NCBI GenBank assembly: GCA_028284365.1
Contig: JANQRW010000020.1
Coordinates: 1-58,863, forward strand
DNA length: 58,863 nt
DNA from: Marinicella sp.
Lineage (GTDB): Bacteria; Pseudomonadota; Gammaproteobacteria; Xanthomonadales; Marinicellaceae
Direction of reading: 5' to 3'
Part shown: positions 1 to 7,645 of the stretch, one piece after another
Position numbering within the stretch: position 1 is the first letter of the stretch
How the letters are laid out: every line of letters begins with the position of its first letter
Notes under the pieces: generated by a model
Database searches by the model: none
What the model was told of the DNA's origin: nothing
The model's input: the letters and a program-made list of their open reading frames with translations, nothing else
Made by a program: the position numbers and the translations under genes

Positions 1-105
1 ATATAGGTGTTAGAGTCGAGTCTGGAACAGAGACCGACGCCTATAGGGATATAGGTGTGCAGCGTGAGCTTGGAGCGGAAGCGTAAGACCCAAGAGCATT
101 CCTTA
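1..105 (+). repeat. Dispersed modular repeat, tail of array
   Basis: The window opens inside a 48-bp repeat unit that also occurs in tandem at 34795-34893. The recognisable parts are GAGTCGAGTCTGGAACAGAG, then a hairpin (GCCTATA-GGGA-TATAGGT), then a second module GTGAGCTTGGAGCGGAAGCG and the end motif CCCAAGAGCATTCCTT. The end motif recurs at 33600-33615, and a diverged reverse-strand copy of the second module lies at 17050-17105. No coding function is apparent. Confidence 0.85.
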
Positions 106-317
106 AGTCGGTGATTAAATTCACAAGTAAAATCTATTTAGGACAGGACAAAAAAATAATGATTTATATCAAAGTCAGCTTGTTTATTACATAAAAATGT
201 GCAAATATTGCAACACTAAATATTAATTTATGTACAACATTGATTTGGTTAATCAGCTTGTCCCTCTGAATAGCCTGAGCATCATCTACAAGGGACCCAA
301 AAAGTGGAGAGATAATT

Positions 318-704
318 ATGTCTGATACAGCAAATTTATTTATTGATTGGCAACAACAATGGCATACACCACCGTGGCAAGCTTGTGACCACCTTCCAAT
401 AGTCCCCAGTAAATCCACGGTAAAAGACCTATTAGACGAAGCAAAATCCTGTAATCCTAGCATTACCTATACATCAGTAGGCTCTGGTGACAGCGAATAC
501 TTAACCTCAATTGATGGGGTGGAGAATAATCAAGGAGGAAATGGCTATTATTGGATGTATTTCGTCAACGGACAGATGCCTTCCACAGGCTTCGCTTCCT
601 ATAAGCTGACTTCAGGTGACAGTGTAGCCTGGGATTACAAACATTATAGTTCTGGCCTGCGACAGGTGAACCAACCAGATCATCCTGCAAATAATAAGAA
701 ATAA
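318..704 (+). CDS. DUF4430 domain protein (transcobalamin-C-terminal-like)
   Basis: A 128-residue protein. Residues 74-112 (YYWMYFVNG, then GFASYKLTSGDSVAWDYKHY) match the DUF4430 signature, a small beta domain also found at the C terminus of transcobalamin and on bacterial surface proteins. The GD and W positions of the domain are present. There is no signal peptide or membrane segment, which is unusual because DUF4430 proteins are mostly exported; the protein may be cytoplasmic or may have lost its N terminus. The ATG at 318 follows a good ribosome site (GGAGAG). It stands alone between a repeat and a decayed transposase, so it may be accessory DNA. Ligand and role are unknown. Confidence 0.6.
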   Translation: MSDTANLFIDWQQQWHTPPWQACDHLPIVPSKSTVKDLLDEAKSCNPSITYTSVGSGDSEYLTSIDGVENNQGGNGYYWMYFVNGQMPSTGFASYKLTSGDSVAWDYKHYSSGLRQVNQPDHPANNKK

Positions 705-953
705 ACCAAACAAAAGTTTCTACTCCGGCTGGGCATCTTGAACATGAACAACGATCTGGTATTGATGATTGATGTTATCGAGATGCTCATGGCCGGTAAA
801 GCCGCGCATGTCGATGTTGGTGTCAAGAATTAGTGGGCAGGAGAATTAGCGGGACAGGCACCTTATAGAAATATTCCTACACGTTTATCAGGCATTTACC
901 ATAGATAATTGCTGTCTCAACGGTCAAAATCTCAGTTTTACAAGGAGAAAATC

Positions 954-1922
954 ATGGGGTTAGCAAGGAAATACCCTATTACCATGTAGTGAGCCGATGT
1001 GTCAGAAGAGCATTCTTATGTGGCGAAGATTGTGTCACTGGGTTCAGCTATGAACACCGAAGAAAATGGATTGTGCAAAGGATGAAATATCTATCTAAGC
1101 TTTTTGCTCATGATATCTGTACTTATGCCGTCATGTCGAACCATTTTCATCTTGTACTGAAAGTGAATTCAACCATTGATTGGTCAGAACAAAGGGTGCT
1201 CATAACATGGGCTGGCTTGTTCGATTTACCACTGCTTTGTGAACGCTTTGTACAAGGCGAAAGGTTAAGCAAGCCTGAACTTGATTTTGTCTTTCGACAG
1301 GTCGATGTTTATCGCAAAAGAATGATGTCAATCTCATGGTTTATGAAATGCCTGAATGAGCATATTGCCAAACGTGCCAATATAGAGGACAACTGTACCG
1401 GACACTTCTGGGAATCTCGCTTCAGCATAGTAATAAATGAAGTGCGGTTTTCACGCAGTGAAAGAAGCACTGAAATGATTACGGCTATGCGTGCTTGATG
1501 AAAGGGCTTTATTGACATGCATGGCTTACGTCGGTCTTAACCCGATCAGAGCAGCCATGGCCAAAACACCAGAACAATCCGATTACACTTCAATTCAGGA
1601 AAGAATCAAACACAAAAACTCAAAGCTTCTGCCTTTCGGCAAAGGCAGTGATGATCTACCTTTTTCATTATCAGCATACCTTGATCTGGTGGATTATTCG
1701 AGCCGTGCCATTGTGGCAAACAAAAGGGGATATACCCCTGATCAATTACCACCCATCGTTGAGCGCTTAAACCTCAATCCTGATTCATGGCTTGAGGAGC
1801 TTAACAGTTTCAAATCCATTGGCATATCTGCTGTTGGAACCGTGCAACAAATCAAAGCATTTTCTAAACAAGTAGGCAAGCAATTTGCAAAAGGATTCAA
1901 ACTGATGCCAGCTTTGGAATAG
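954..1922 (+). pseudogene. Y1/RAYT transposase, frameshifted and interrupted
   Basis: The remnant encodes a single-strand DNA transposase of the IS200/Y1-like RAYT family. The pieces read, in order: MGLARK from the ATG at 954 (first frame); YYHVVSRCVRRAFLCGEDCV in a second frame with the HUH motif HFH at 1142-1150 and DNCTGHFWESRF up to 1423; then, in a third frame from about 1494, LDERALLTCMAYVGLNPIRA to the stop at 1922. At least two frame breaks (near 970 and between 1423 and 1494) make it non-functional. The second break coincides with a 66-bp palindromic insertion at 1425-1490. A good ribosome site (AAGGAG) precedes 954, so the ATG at 954 is the likely original start. The RAYT-specific conserved blocks make the identification firm. 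Confidence 0.85.
1425..1490 (+). repeat. 66-bp palindromic insertion inside RAYT gene
   Basis: The outer arms are GCATAG (1425-1430) and CTATGC (1485-1490). Inside them lie AGTGC/GCACT, then a core stem TTTTCAC-GCA-GTGAAAG. The whole folds into one long imperfect hairpin with a GCA loop. It sits where normal RAYT proteins have only a few residues between RF and LDE, so it is an insertion. Its core resembles those at 50011-50035 (inside hisH) and 34588-34612. Confidence 0.75.
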
Positions 1923-2219
1923 TTGTTTAAAACCTACAAAACTCACTCAACAGATTCTGTCTGCAACCGTCCAACTCGATCTAAATCAGCTAAGAGCACC
2001 ACAAATCCACCATCAACAATGATTCAAGCAGCTAATCAATCAGGACACTCAACTTAAGAACCTAAACAGCACCCTAGACCAACGAAATAACTCAAATAAA
2101 CTTCTGCGAAATGTGACTGTCCTTTATATGCTTCATCCACCACCCTTGTAACAGTAACAACGGCCACAAGAGTACTTTTATCAGAATGGGGCTTTCAGTC
2201 AAACCCTTAAACCATCGCA

Positions 2220-2846
2220 TTAAAGGGTGCCGAAAATCTTATCGCCTGCATCACCTAAACCAGGCAAGATATAACCCTGATCATTCAAATGTGTATCAAT
2301 GGCACCCACATAAATGTCCACATCTGGGTGTTTTTGTTCGATTCGAGCAATCCCTTCGGGTGCCGCCACTAAAAATATTCCTTTAATATTGGCACAACCT
2401 GCCTGCTTTAATAAATCCAAAGTCGCATCTAAAGTTCCACCAGTCGCCAGCATCGGATCAATCACAATCACCGTTTTATCTTTAATATCTGCAACCAGTT
2501 TCTCATAGTAACTCTCCGCCTTCAGTGTCTCTTCATTGCGGGCAAAACCCACCACTGAAACGCCAGCACCTGGTAGCATTTGCAACACCCCATCTAACAT
2601 GCCCAAACCAGCACGCAATATGGGCACCACTGAAATGTTTTGATTGCTTATTTTTTGTACTTCAGTTTGTCCCGCCCAAGTGTTAATACAGACATTTCTA
2701 ACACCTAAGTCACGGGTTGCCTCATAAGTCAGTAGCACACCTATTTCAGCCACTATGGCTCTGAAATCCTTGACTAAAATGTCTTTTACGCGCAACAAAC
2801 CAATTTTGTGCTTAACCAAGGGATGGTTGATTTCGTGTACTGTCAT
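2220..2846 (-). CDS. upp: Uracil phosphoribosyltransferase
   Basis: A 208-residue cytoplasmic enzyme of pyrimidine salvage: uracil + PRPP gives UMP + PPi. The length is typical for Upp. The PRPP-binding loop is seen as VIDPMLATGGTLDATL (around residues 127-142), and the uracil-binding C terminus has GDAGDKIFGT. The N-terminal KHKIGLLR also matches the family. It is transcribed alone and divergently from the bioB leader. The ATG at 2846 gives the canonical N terminus (MTVHEINHPLVKHK). Confidence 0.96.
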   Translation of the reverse strand: MTVHEINHPLVKHKIGLLRVKDILVKDFRAIVAEIGVLLTYEATRDLGVRNVCINTWAGQTEVQKISNQNISVVPILRAGLGMLDGVLQMLPGAGVSVVGFARNEETLKAESYYEKLVADIKDKTVIVIDPMLATGGTLDATLDLLKQAGCANIKGIFLVAAPEGIARIEQKHPDVDIYVGAIDTHLNDQGYILPGLGDAGDKIFGTL

Positions 2847-3131
2847 AGCAGATTCATTGAAAGTAAAAAAAACATTTTAACAGATTGGAAAATCATCAGG
2901 AGTTTATAGGTTTGAACAATTTGAAATAAATTTGAATGATATTCATCACCTTTGGCATATTTAAGGCATGCAATTGGACCTTTACAAACCATCTTACTTT
3001 CATTACCTGCACGCACAACGGCACTCAAGACAGGCTTATTTATCTCCGATAAAACAACCCTAAATGCACAACGGGTTTTCTTAATATTTCACCGTTGAGC
3101 CACAAACTTTAACCGTTCAGACATTTGGACA
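2847..3131. other. Intergenic region upp / bioB leader
   Basis: No gene is seen in this stretch. On the minus strand a TAAAAT box about 30 bp upstream of upp could be its -10, but no convincing -35 was found. On the plus strand the bioB leader promoter begins at 3132. Confidence 0.4.
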
Positions 3132-3160
3132 TTTACCAAATAATCAACACTCAATATACT
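3132..3160 (+). promoter_or_regulatory. Candidate promoter of bioB leader
   Basis: TTTACC (3132-3137) and TATACT (3155-3160) are spaced 17 bp apart, as in a sigma-70 promoter. Transcription would begin near 3167 and run through a short ORF and a terminator-like hairpin before bioB. No BirA-type biotin operator was recognised. Confidence 0.5.
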
Positions 3161-3210
3161 TTTACCAAAAAAAGTCCACTGTAAAACAACAGCGAGAAAG
3201 AGGAGAATGA

Positions 3211-3255
3211 ATGTATAAAAACAAATGCACAGTTGGTAGGAGCGCCTTTACCTGA
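3211..3255 (+). CDS. Possible 14-residue leader peptide before bioB
   Basis: The short frame MYKNKCTVGRSAFT is preceded by a purine-rich ribosome site (AAAGAGGAGAATGA). It lies between a good promoter (3132-3160) and a terminator-like hairpin (3304-3346). The ribosome site and position, not the peptide sequence, are the evidence; a competing ATG at 3207 would encode only three residues. It may be an attenuation leader or chance. Confidence 0.3.
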   Translation: MYKNKCTVGRSAFT

Positions 3256-3303
3256 TTTAATTTTTGCTCATGGTTTTGAACCAGAATAACAGCCAGCTTT
3301 GGC

Positions 3304-3346
3304 CACTGGAGGAGCAACCTCGTCAACCCTTGCTCCTCTGGTTTTT
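3304..3346 (+). terminator. Terminator-like hairpin upstream of bioB
   Basis: The stem GAGGAGCAA (3309-3317) pairs perfectly with TTGCTCCTC (3330-3338) around a 12-nt loop. It can be extended by weaker pairs and is followed by five T residues (3342-3346). It lies about 90 bp before the bioB start, in the orientation to stop transcription from the 3132 promoter. It could act as an attenuator or end a small RNA. Confidence 0.6.
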
Positions 3347-3432
3347 CAATTTCATGTCAGTTTACATCGTTCAGGGATTGACTAATGACAGCACTCAAAG
3401 CATACTGCCTACTTTGTTTATTATTTCATGTG

Positions 3433-4398
3433 ATGACCCAATCCACACCAATCAGACACGACTGGACCATTGAAGAAGTAGAGGCTTTATTTGCTAAACC
3501 TTTCAATGATTTATTGTTTCAAGCACAGCAAACACACCGCGAGTTTTTTAATCCCAATCACGTTCAAATCAGTACGCTTTTGAGCATCAAGACCGGCGCC
3601 TGTCCTGAAGATTGTAACTACTGCCCACAGTCAGTGCGTTATGACACAGAAGTAAAGGCCGAACCTTTGATGCCCATTGATGCCGTTCTGGAGCAAGCCA
3701 GCCTGGCCAAGGAGCAGGGAGCCACACGGTTTTGTATGGGCGCAGCTTGGCGCAGTCCCAAAGACCGCGATCTGGACCAAGTCATTGGTATGGTGAAAGG
3801 CGTTAAAGCCCTGGGTATGGAAACCTGTCTGACGTTGGGCATGTTGTCACCCGAACAATCAAAAAAATTATCCGATGCGGGCTTGGATTACTACAACCAC
3901 AACATTGACACCTCAGAGGAATATTACGAAAAAATCATCACCACACGTAAATTTGAAATGCGCATGGACACCCTAAAAAATGTGCAACAATCAGGTATCA
4001 ACGTTTGTTCTGGTGGCATCGTTGGTATGGGTGAATCACAACGTGACCGCGGTGGCATGTTGATGGCGCTGGCTAATTTGGAGCAACATCCAGGCAGTGT
4101 GCCAATCAATGCCCTGGTACAAGTTAAAGGCACGCCACTACACGGCATTGATAAAATTGATGAACTGGACTTTGTCCGCACCATAGCTGTGGCCAGAATC
4201 ATGATGCCCAAATCCATGGTGCGCTTATCAGCTGGTCGCAATGACATGAGTGAAACAATACAAGCCATGTGCTTCTTTGCGGGCGCCAATTCGATTTTTT
4301 ATGGTGAAAAACTGCTCACCACCGACAACCCCAAGGAAAACAAGGATATGGCTTTGTTTAATAAACTGGGAATTGAGCCGATGCCAAAAAACCATTAA
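3433..4398 (+). CDS. bioB: Biotin synthase
   Basis: A 321-residue radical-SAM enzyme that inserts sulfur into dethiobiotin to make biotin. The [4Fe-4S]/SAM motif is visible as [11 protein letters not shown], preceded by [29 protein letters not shown] and LSAGRNDMS, conserved in BioB, follow. The start at 3433 ([12 protein letters not shown]) is chosen because it aligns with other BioB N termini; the upstream ATG at 3385 would add a hydrophobic 16-residue extension not expected for the family. Neither has a strong ribosome site. bioF follows about 160 bp downstream; bioD is 23 kb away. Confidence 0.96.
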   Translation: MTQSTPIRHDWTIEEVEALFAKPFNDLLFQAQQTHREFFNPNHVQISTLLSIKTGACPEDCNYCPQSVRYDTEVKAEPLMPIDAVLEQASLAKEQGATRFCMGAAWRSPKDRDLDQVIGMVKGVKALGMETCLTLGMLSPEQSKKLSDAGLDYYNHNIDTSEEYYEKIITTRKFEMRMDTLKNVQQSGINVCSGGIVGMGESQRDRGGMLMALANLEQHPGSVPINALVQVKGTPLHGIDKIDELDFVRTIAVARIMMPKSMVRLSAGRNDMSETIQAMCFFAGANSIFYGEKLLTTDNPKENKDMALFNKLGIEPMPKNH

Positions 4399-4483
4399 AG
4401 AGATTACTACAAGGCCACTTCTTTTAAGCTTCACTTAAAAACCATAACCTTTCCGTAGTATTTAACGCAGGTCCACACACCCT

Positions 4484-4513
4484 TTGACTTGATCGCAGCA
4501 ACAGGGTTATAAG
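4484..4513 (+). promoter_or_regulatory. Candidate bioF promoter
   Basis: TTGACT (4484-4489) and TATAAG (4508-4513) are spaced 18 bp apart in the bioB-bioF gap. An alternative -10, TATAAT at 4516-4521, lies slightly further down but fits this -35 less well. Confidence 0.4.
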
Positions 4514-4556
4514 TATATAATGTGTACAGTTGAATTAATTTCATTATCGAACCCTC

Positions 4557-5708
4557 ATGAACCTCGAACAACAACTGGAAAAACTCAAAGCTGAACACTT
4601 GTTTCGGCAGCGCATGACCCGCACCTCAAAAGCGGGACGCTATGTGTCGATTGAGGGTCGGCAGATGTTGAACTTCAACAGCAATGACTACCTTGGTTTA
4701 GCCAACCATGCTGAAGTGTTGGCAGCCGCCAGTGATGCGGCCAGTAAATTCGGTTTCGGTGCCACCGGATCACCTTTGATGTCAGGTTACACCTCAATCC
4801 ATCAAGAACTGGAATATGCCATGGCTGATTTTTTATGCTATCCCAGAGTTGTTTTGTTCTCAGCGGGTTATCTGGCTAACCTGGGTGTGGCTCAAGCCTT
4901 GCTCAAACGCAAAGACTGGTTTATTCAGGACCGTTTAAACCACGCATCCTTGATTGATGCTGCTCAAATCACTGGTGCAGAATTAAAACGCTACCCGCAT
5001 TTAAATAACGACAAAGCAGAAGCACTGTTGCAAGAAAACATCACCAAATTTAAATTATGGGCCACAGAAGGTGTCTTCAGCATGGATGGGGACTCACATG
5101 ATTTATTCAATGCAGCACTCAGTGCACACACTTATAACGCCCTGCTTTGGGTCGATGACTGTCATGGTGTGGGCGTACTGGGTGACAAAGGGCGTGGCGT
5201 GTTGGATACCATGGCCTTGACCGAAACCGAAGTACCCATTCTGTCAGGCACTTTCGGTAAGGCTTTTGGCACCTGTGGTGCTTATGTGGCTGGTTCAGAT
5301 ACCTTGATTGAAACCATCATTCAGAAAGCCAGAACCTACAAATACAACACGGCTTTGCCTGTACCAGTGGCGGCAGCTACACTCAAGTCGCTTGAATTGA
5401 TTCGCAGTGAACCCTGGCGCCGGGAAAAAGTTGCTGACCTGATTTACTATTTTAAGAAACAGTGTCACCAATATGATCTGGCAGAACAAACCAGATTCAC
5501 CGATTCGGCCATTCAGCCCATCATGCTGAAAACCGAAGAAGCAGCACTGGAAAAATCTGCCTACCTCCGAACATGTGGCATCACCACCACTGCCATCCGG
5601 CCTCCTACCGTACCTAAAAACCAATGCCGCCTGCGCATCACACTAAACAGCGCGTTAGAACGGGAGGACATCGACTTATTGATTCAATGTTTGATTGGTA
5701 ATTATTGA
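4557..5708 (+). CDS. bioF: 8-amino-7-oxononanoate synthase
   Basis: A 383-residue PLP enzyme that condenses pimeloyl-ACP (or -CoA) with alanine in biotin synthesis. Family marks are NFNSNDYLGLANH near the N terminus, GFGATGSPLMSGYTSIHQ, the PLP-contacting DDCHGVGVLG and the Schiff-base lysine in SGTFGKAFGT. AIRPPTVPKNQCRLRIT is the usual C-terminal block. The length is normal. The ATG at 4557 has almost no Shine-Dalgarno. It is probably transcribed separately from bioB given the 158-bp gap with its own promoter candidate. Confidence 0.96.
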   Translation: MNLEQQLEKLKAEHLFRQRMTRTSKAGRYVSIEGRQMLNFNSNDYLGLANHAEVLAAASDAASKFGFGATGSPLMSGYTSIHQELEYAMADFLCYPRVVLFSAGYLANLGVAQALLKRKDWFIQDRLNHASLIDAAQITGAELKRYPHLNNDKAEALLQENITKFKLWATEGVFSMDGDSHDLFNAALSAHTYNALLWVDDCHGVGVLGDKGRGVLDTMALTETEVPILSGTFGKAFGTCGAYVAGSDTLIETIIQKARTYKYNTALPVPVAAATLKSLELIRSEPWRREKVADLIYYFKKQCHQYDLAEQTRFTDSAIQPIMLKTEEAALEKSAYLRTCGITTTAIRPPTVPKNQCRLRITLNSALEREDIDLLIQCLIGNY

Positions 5709-5713
5709 CCGCC

Positions 5714-5830
5714 TTATAAACCCGATTCCTTGCGTATTTTCTTGATGTATTTGAAGATCAGCAAAGGCAAGATATAAACGATGGCATAAACAACCAGAAC
5801 TTCAACCAAAATAAAGGGCTTTAAAACCAT
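5714..5830 (-). CDS. Small membrane protein, 38 residues
   Basis: A short frame with one hydrophobic segment (ILVEVLVVYAIVYILPLLIF, residues 7-26) followed by a basic tail (KYIKKIRK), i.e. a single membrane helix with a positive cytoplasmic end. A GGGA ribosome site lies just upstream of the ATG at 5830. It follows the 39-residue ORF at 5847-5966 by 16 bp and could be its broken C-terminal half or an independent small protein. The charge pattern is protein-like; the function is unknown. Confidence 0.45.
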   Translation of the reverse strand: MVLKPFILVEVLVVYAIVYILPLLIFKYIKKIRKESGL

Positions 5831-5846
5831 ATTTCCCTGCTTGGTC

Positions 5847-5966
5847 TCATAAATTGCCAATCAAACCTAAATCTGACGGCATGATACCAGTTGCCCAAAC
5901 CACTGTTGGAAACAAAGCAATTACCATGATTAAGTCTCTTTTAAAAGACTTTGAATTATTTTTCAT
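5847..5966 (-). CDS. Small hydrophobic ORF, 39 residues
   Basis: The ATG at 5966 overlaps the end of the upstream glycosyltransferase gene in another frame, typical of translational coupling. The peptide has a basic N terminus (MKNNSKSFKRDL) and a hydrophobic stretch (IMVIALFPTVVWA) resembling a signal peptide or membrane anchor. It may be the first half of a frameshifted protein continued at 5714-5830. No family is recognised. Confidence 0.4.
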   Translation of the reverse strand: MKNNSKSFKRDLIMVIALFPTVVWATGIMPSDLGLIGNL

Positions 5967-7086
5967 AGGCCTCGACTGTTAATTTTGCACATGCTTGCCA
6001 GGTGTATTTTTGAGCATGCTTAAGTCCGGACTTCGATGTTTTTTGTAACCAGCTTTCATCTGTCAATGCCTGGTGCAACGAAGAATGAATTGATTCTGTA
6101 GATTTGGCTTCGCACAACAGGGCATGACTGCTTGCGACCTCCTGCATGGCAGAATTGGCGCTGGTCAGTACCGGTGTACCCGAAGCCATCGATTCGATGA
6201 TGGGCAAACCAAAACCCTCATAAAGGGAGGGGAATGCAGTTAGTTTGGCTGCCGCATAAAGGTGTTGTAATTCAGTTTGGCTGATGTAACCTGGGCTGAT
6301 GATTTGTCCCTGATTAACCAGCTTGCTGATTTCTTTTTGTAAGTGCTGATCTAGCCAACCTTTGGAGCCCACCAACACCAAAGGATTGGCTTTTCTCAGG
6401 TTTTCTGGCAGGCGGGTATATGCCATGAGTAAACGCTTGAGGTTTTTTCTGGGTTCTGTGGTGGCCACAGACAAAACAAATTGTCCGTATTTAAGTCGGT
6501 ATTTTTCTAAGGTTACTGTGGTTTCTTCCTCGCTGTAGGGCTTGAATCCAGCACCCACACCCAAAGGCGTAACATGGATGTTATCGGCTGAATAACCATA
6601 GTGAGCAATGATTTCCTGTTTAACGTGTTCAGAAGGGACAATCAAGGCACTGGCCTGTGCCAATGTTTTTGGAATTTCACGATCTAAAAACTGCAAACGG
6701 TACTTGGGCTGGGTTTGTCGGTAATGAACGAATGACAAATCATGGAAGGTTGCCACTGATTTGCCTACAAAAGGCATCAAGATAAAATTAGGGCTGTGAA
6801 ACAGGTAATCATCCAACCCTTGGGTATGATGGAAAAATTTATTGGCTCGCCTTTTGGCATAGGTATTCAGTGCCAATGATTTAAATGGTATCCATTGGCG
6901 TAATGTGCTGATCCATTGGTTCTCAGCAGCAGCGCTGGAGACATCATTCACCCAATGGTCGGCTGAGAAAAATTTGATGTCTTTGATTTGTTGCTGTTGT
7001 TGCAGTTGTTGACCCAGCTGCAGGACATATTGGCCTATGCCCGTTATGGGGTAAGTGATGGCATCAACATTTAAAATGACTTTCAA
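5956..7086 (-). CDS. Glycosyltransferase family 4 protein
   Basis: A 376-residue GT-B fold sugar transferase, probably acting at the inner membrane on a surface polysaccharide or glycolipid. The N-terminal acceptor domain has ITGIGQYVLQL. The C-terminal donor-nucleotide domain (from about residue 190) has VATTEPRKNLKRLLMAY, LVGSKGW, ISQTELQHLYAAAKLTAFPS and the EX7E motif in LYEGFGLPIIESMASGTPVL. The donor sugar cannot be told. The gene stands apart from other glycan genes, upstream of two tiny membrane ORFs. Confidence 0.88.
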   Translation of the reverse strand: MKVILNVDAITYPITGIGQYVLQLGQQLQQQQQIKDIKFFSADHWVNDVSSAAAENQWISTLRQWIPFKSLALNTYAKRRANKFFHHTQGLDDYLFHSPNFILMPFVGKSVATFHDLSFVHYRQTQPKYRLQFLDREIPKTLAQASALIVPSEHVKQEIIAHYGYSADNIHVTPLGVGAGFKPYSEEETTVTLEKYRLKYGQFVLSVATTEPRKNLKRLLMAYTRLPENLRKANPLVLVGSKGWLDQHLQKEISKLVNQGQIISPGYISQTELQHLYAAAKLTAFPSLYEGFGLPIIESMASGTPVLTSANSAMQEVASSHALLCEAKSTESIHSSLHQALTDESWLQKTSKSGLKHAQKYTWQACAKLTVEAYEK

Positions 7087-7142
7087 AAAACTAACACCGG
7101 CTGTTAAAATATTTCATGTGCCAATTCTACCAAATTTAAACC

Positions 7143-7574
7143 ATGATCAAGCCCTTTCATTTAGCCATTCCTGTCAGAAACATTGATGAAGCCAAAGCGT
7201 TTTATATCAACATCCTGGGGTGTTCACCCGGTCGCAGTTCATCCAGCTGGGTTGATTTAGACCTGTATGGTCACCAGTTGGTCTGCCACTTGGACGAATC
7301 ATTGGGACCGACGGGTCAAGTTCACCTGATCAACAATGACGTCGATTCACAGGGTGTTCCAATTCCACATTTTGGTGTGGTACTGGCCATGGATGATTGG
7401 CAAAAGCTGGCAGACAAGTTAGTTGCTACTGGCGTTGAATTTATGATCGAACCTTACATCCGATTCAAAGGCCTGGCTGGTGAACAAGCCACTTTGTTTT
7501 TCCTGGATCCCTCTGGCAATGCGCTGGAATTCAAAGCCTTTAAAGATTTAAACCAGCTGTTCGCTACTGACTGA
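7143..7574 (+). CDS. VOC/glyoxalase superfamily protein
   Basis: A 143-residue protein of two beta-alpha-beta-beta-beta modules, as in the vicinal oxygen chelate fold. Visible marks are FHLAIPVRNIDEAKAFYINI (residues 5-24), HQLVCHLD, HFGVVLAMDDW at the start of the second module and FFLDPSGNALEFKAF near the end. Likely metal ligands are H7, H77-region and E130-region residues. Substrate unknown; family members include glyoxalases, dioxygenases and antibiotic-binding proteins. Single gene, divergent from the GT4 gene and convergent with ppx. Confidence 0.85.
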   Translation: MIKPFHLAIPVRNIDEAKAFYINILGCSPGRSSSSWVDLDLYGHQLVCHLDESLGPTGQVHLINNDVDSQGVPIPHFGVVLAMDDWQKLADKLVATGVEFMIEPYIRFKGLAGEQATLFFLDPSGNALEFKAFKDLNQLFATD

Positions 7575-7645
7575 TTCTCGTTAATACCTCATTTTGCAAG
7601 GTCGGTTTTCATCCAGAGGATAAAAGAAAGTAAGCAAAACCCCTT

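Larger units (their letters stand above)
852..2122 (+). mobile_element. Remnant RAYT (REP-associated transposase) element
   Basis: A decayed transposase gene lies between two short imperfect inverted motifs: GGACAGGCAC at 852-861 and GTGACTGTCC at 2113-2122 (9 of 10 positions pair as inverted copies). GGGACAGGCACC-type ends next to RAYT/Y1 transposases are something I recall from other gammaproteobacteria. The exact boundaries are inferred. The stretch 1923-2219 downstream of the gene holds no other recognisable gene. Confidence 0.5.

Noticed and set aside
720-850. Possible gene fragment LVLMIDVIEMLMAGKAAHVDVG at 755-830
   Set aside because: The frame has no convincing start and I could not match it to a family; it may be a remnant, but the support is too weak.
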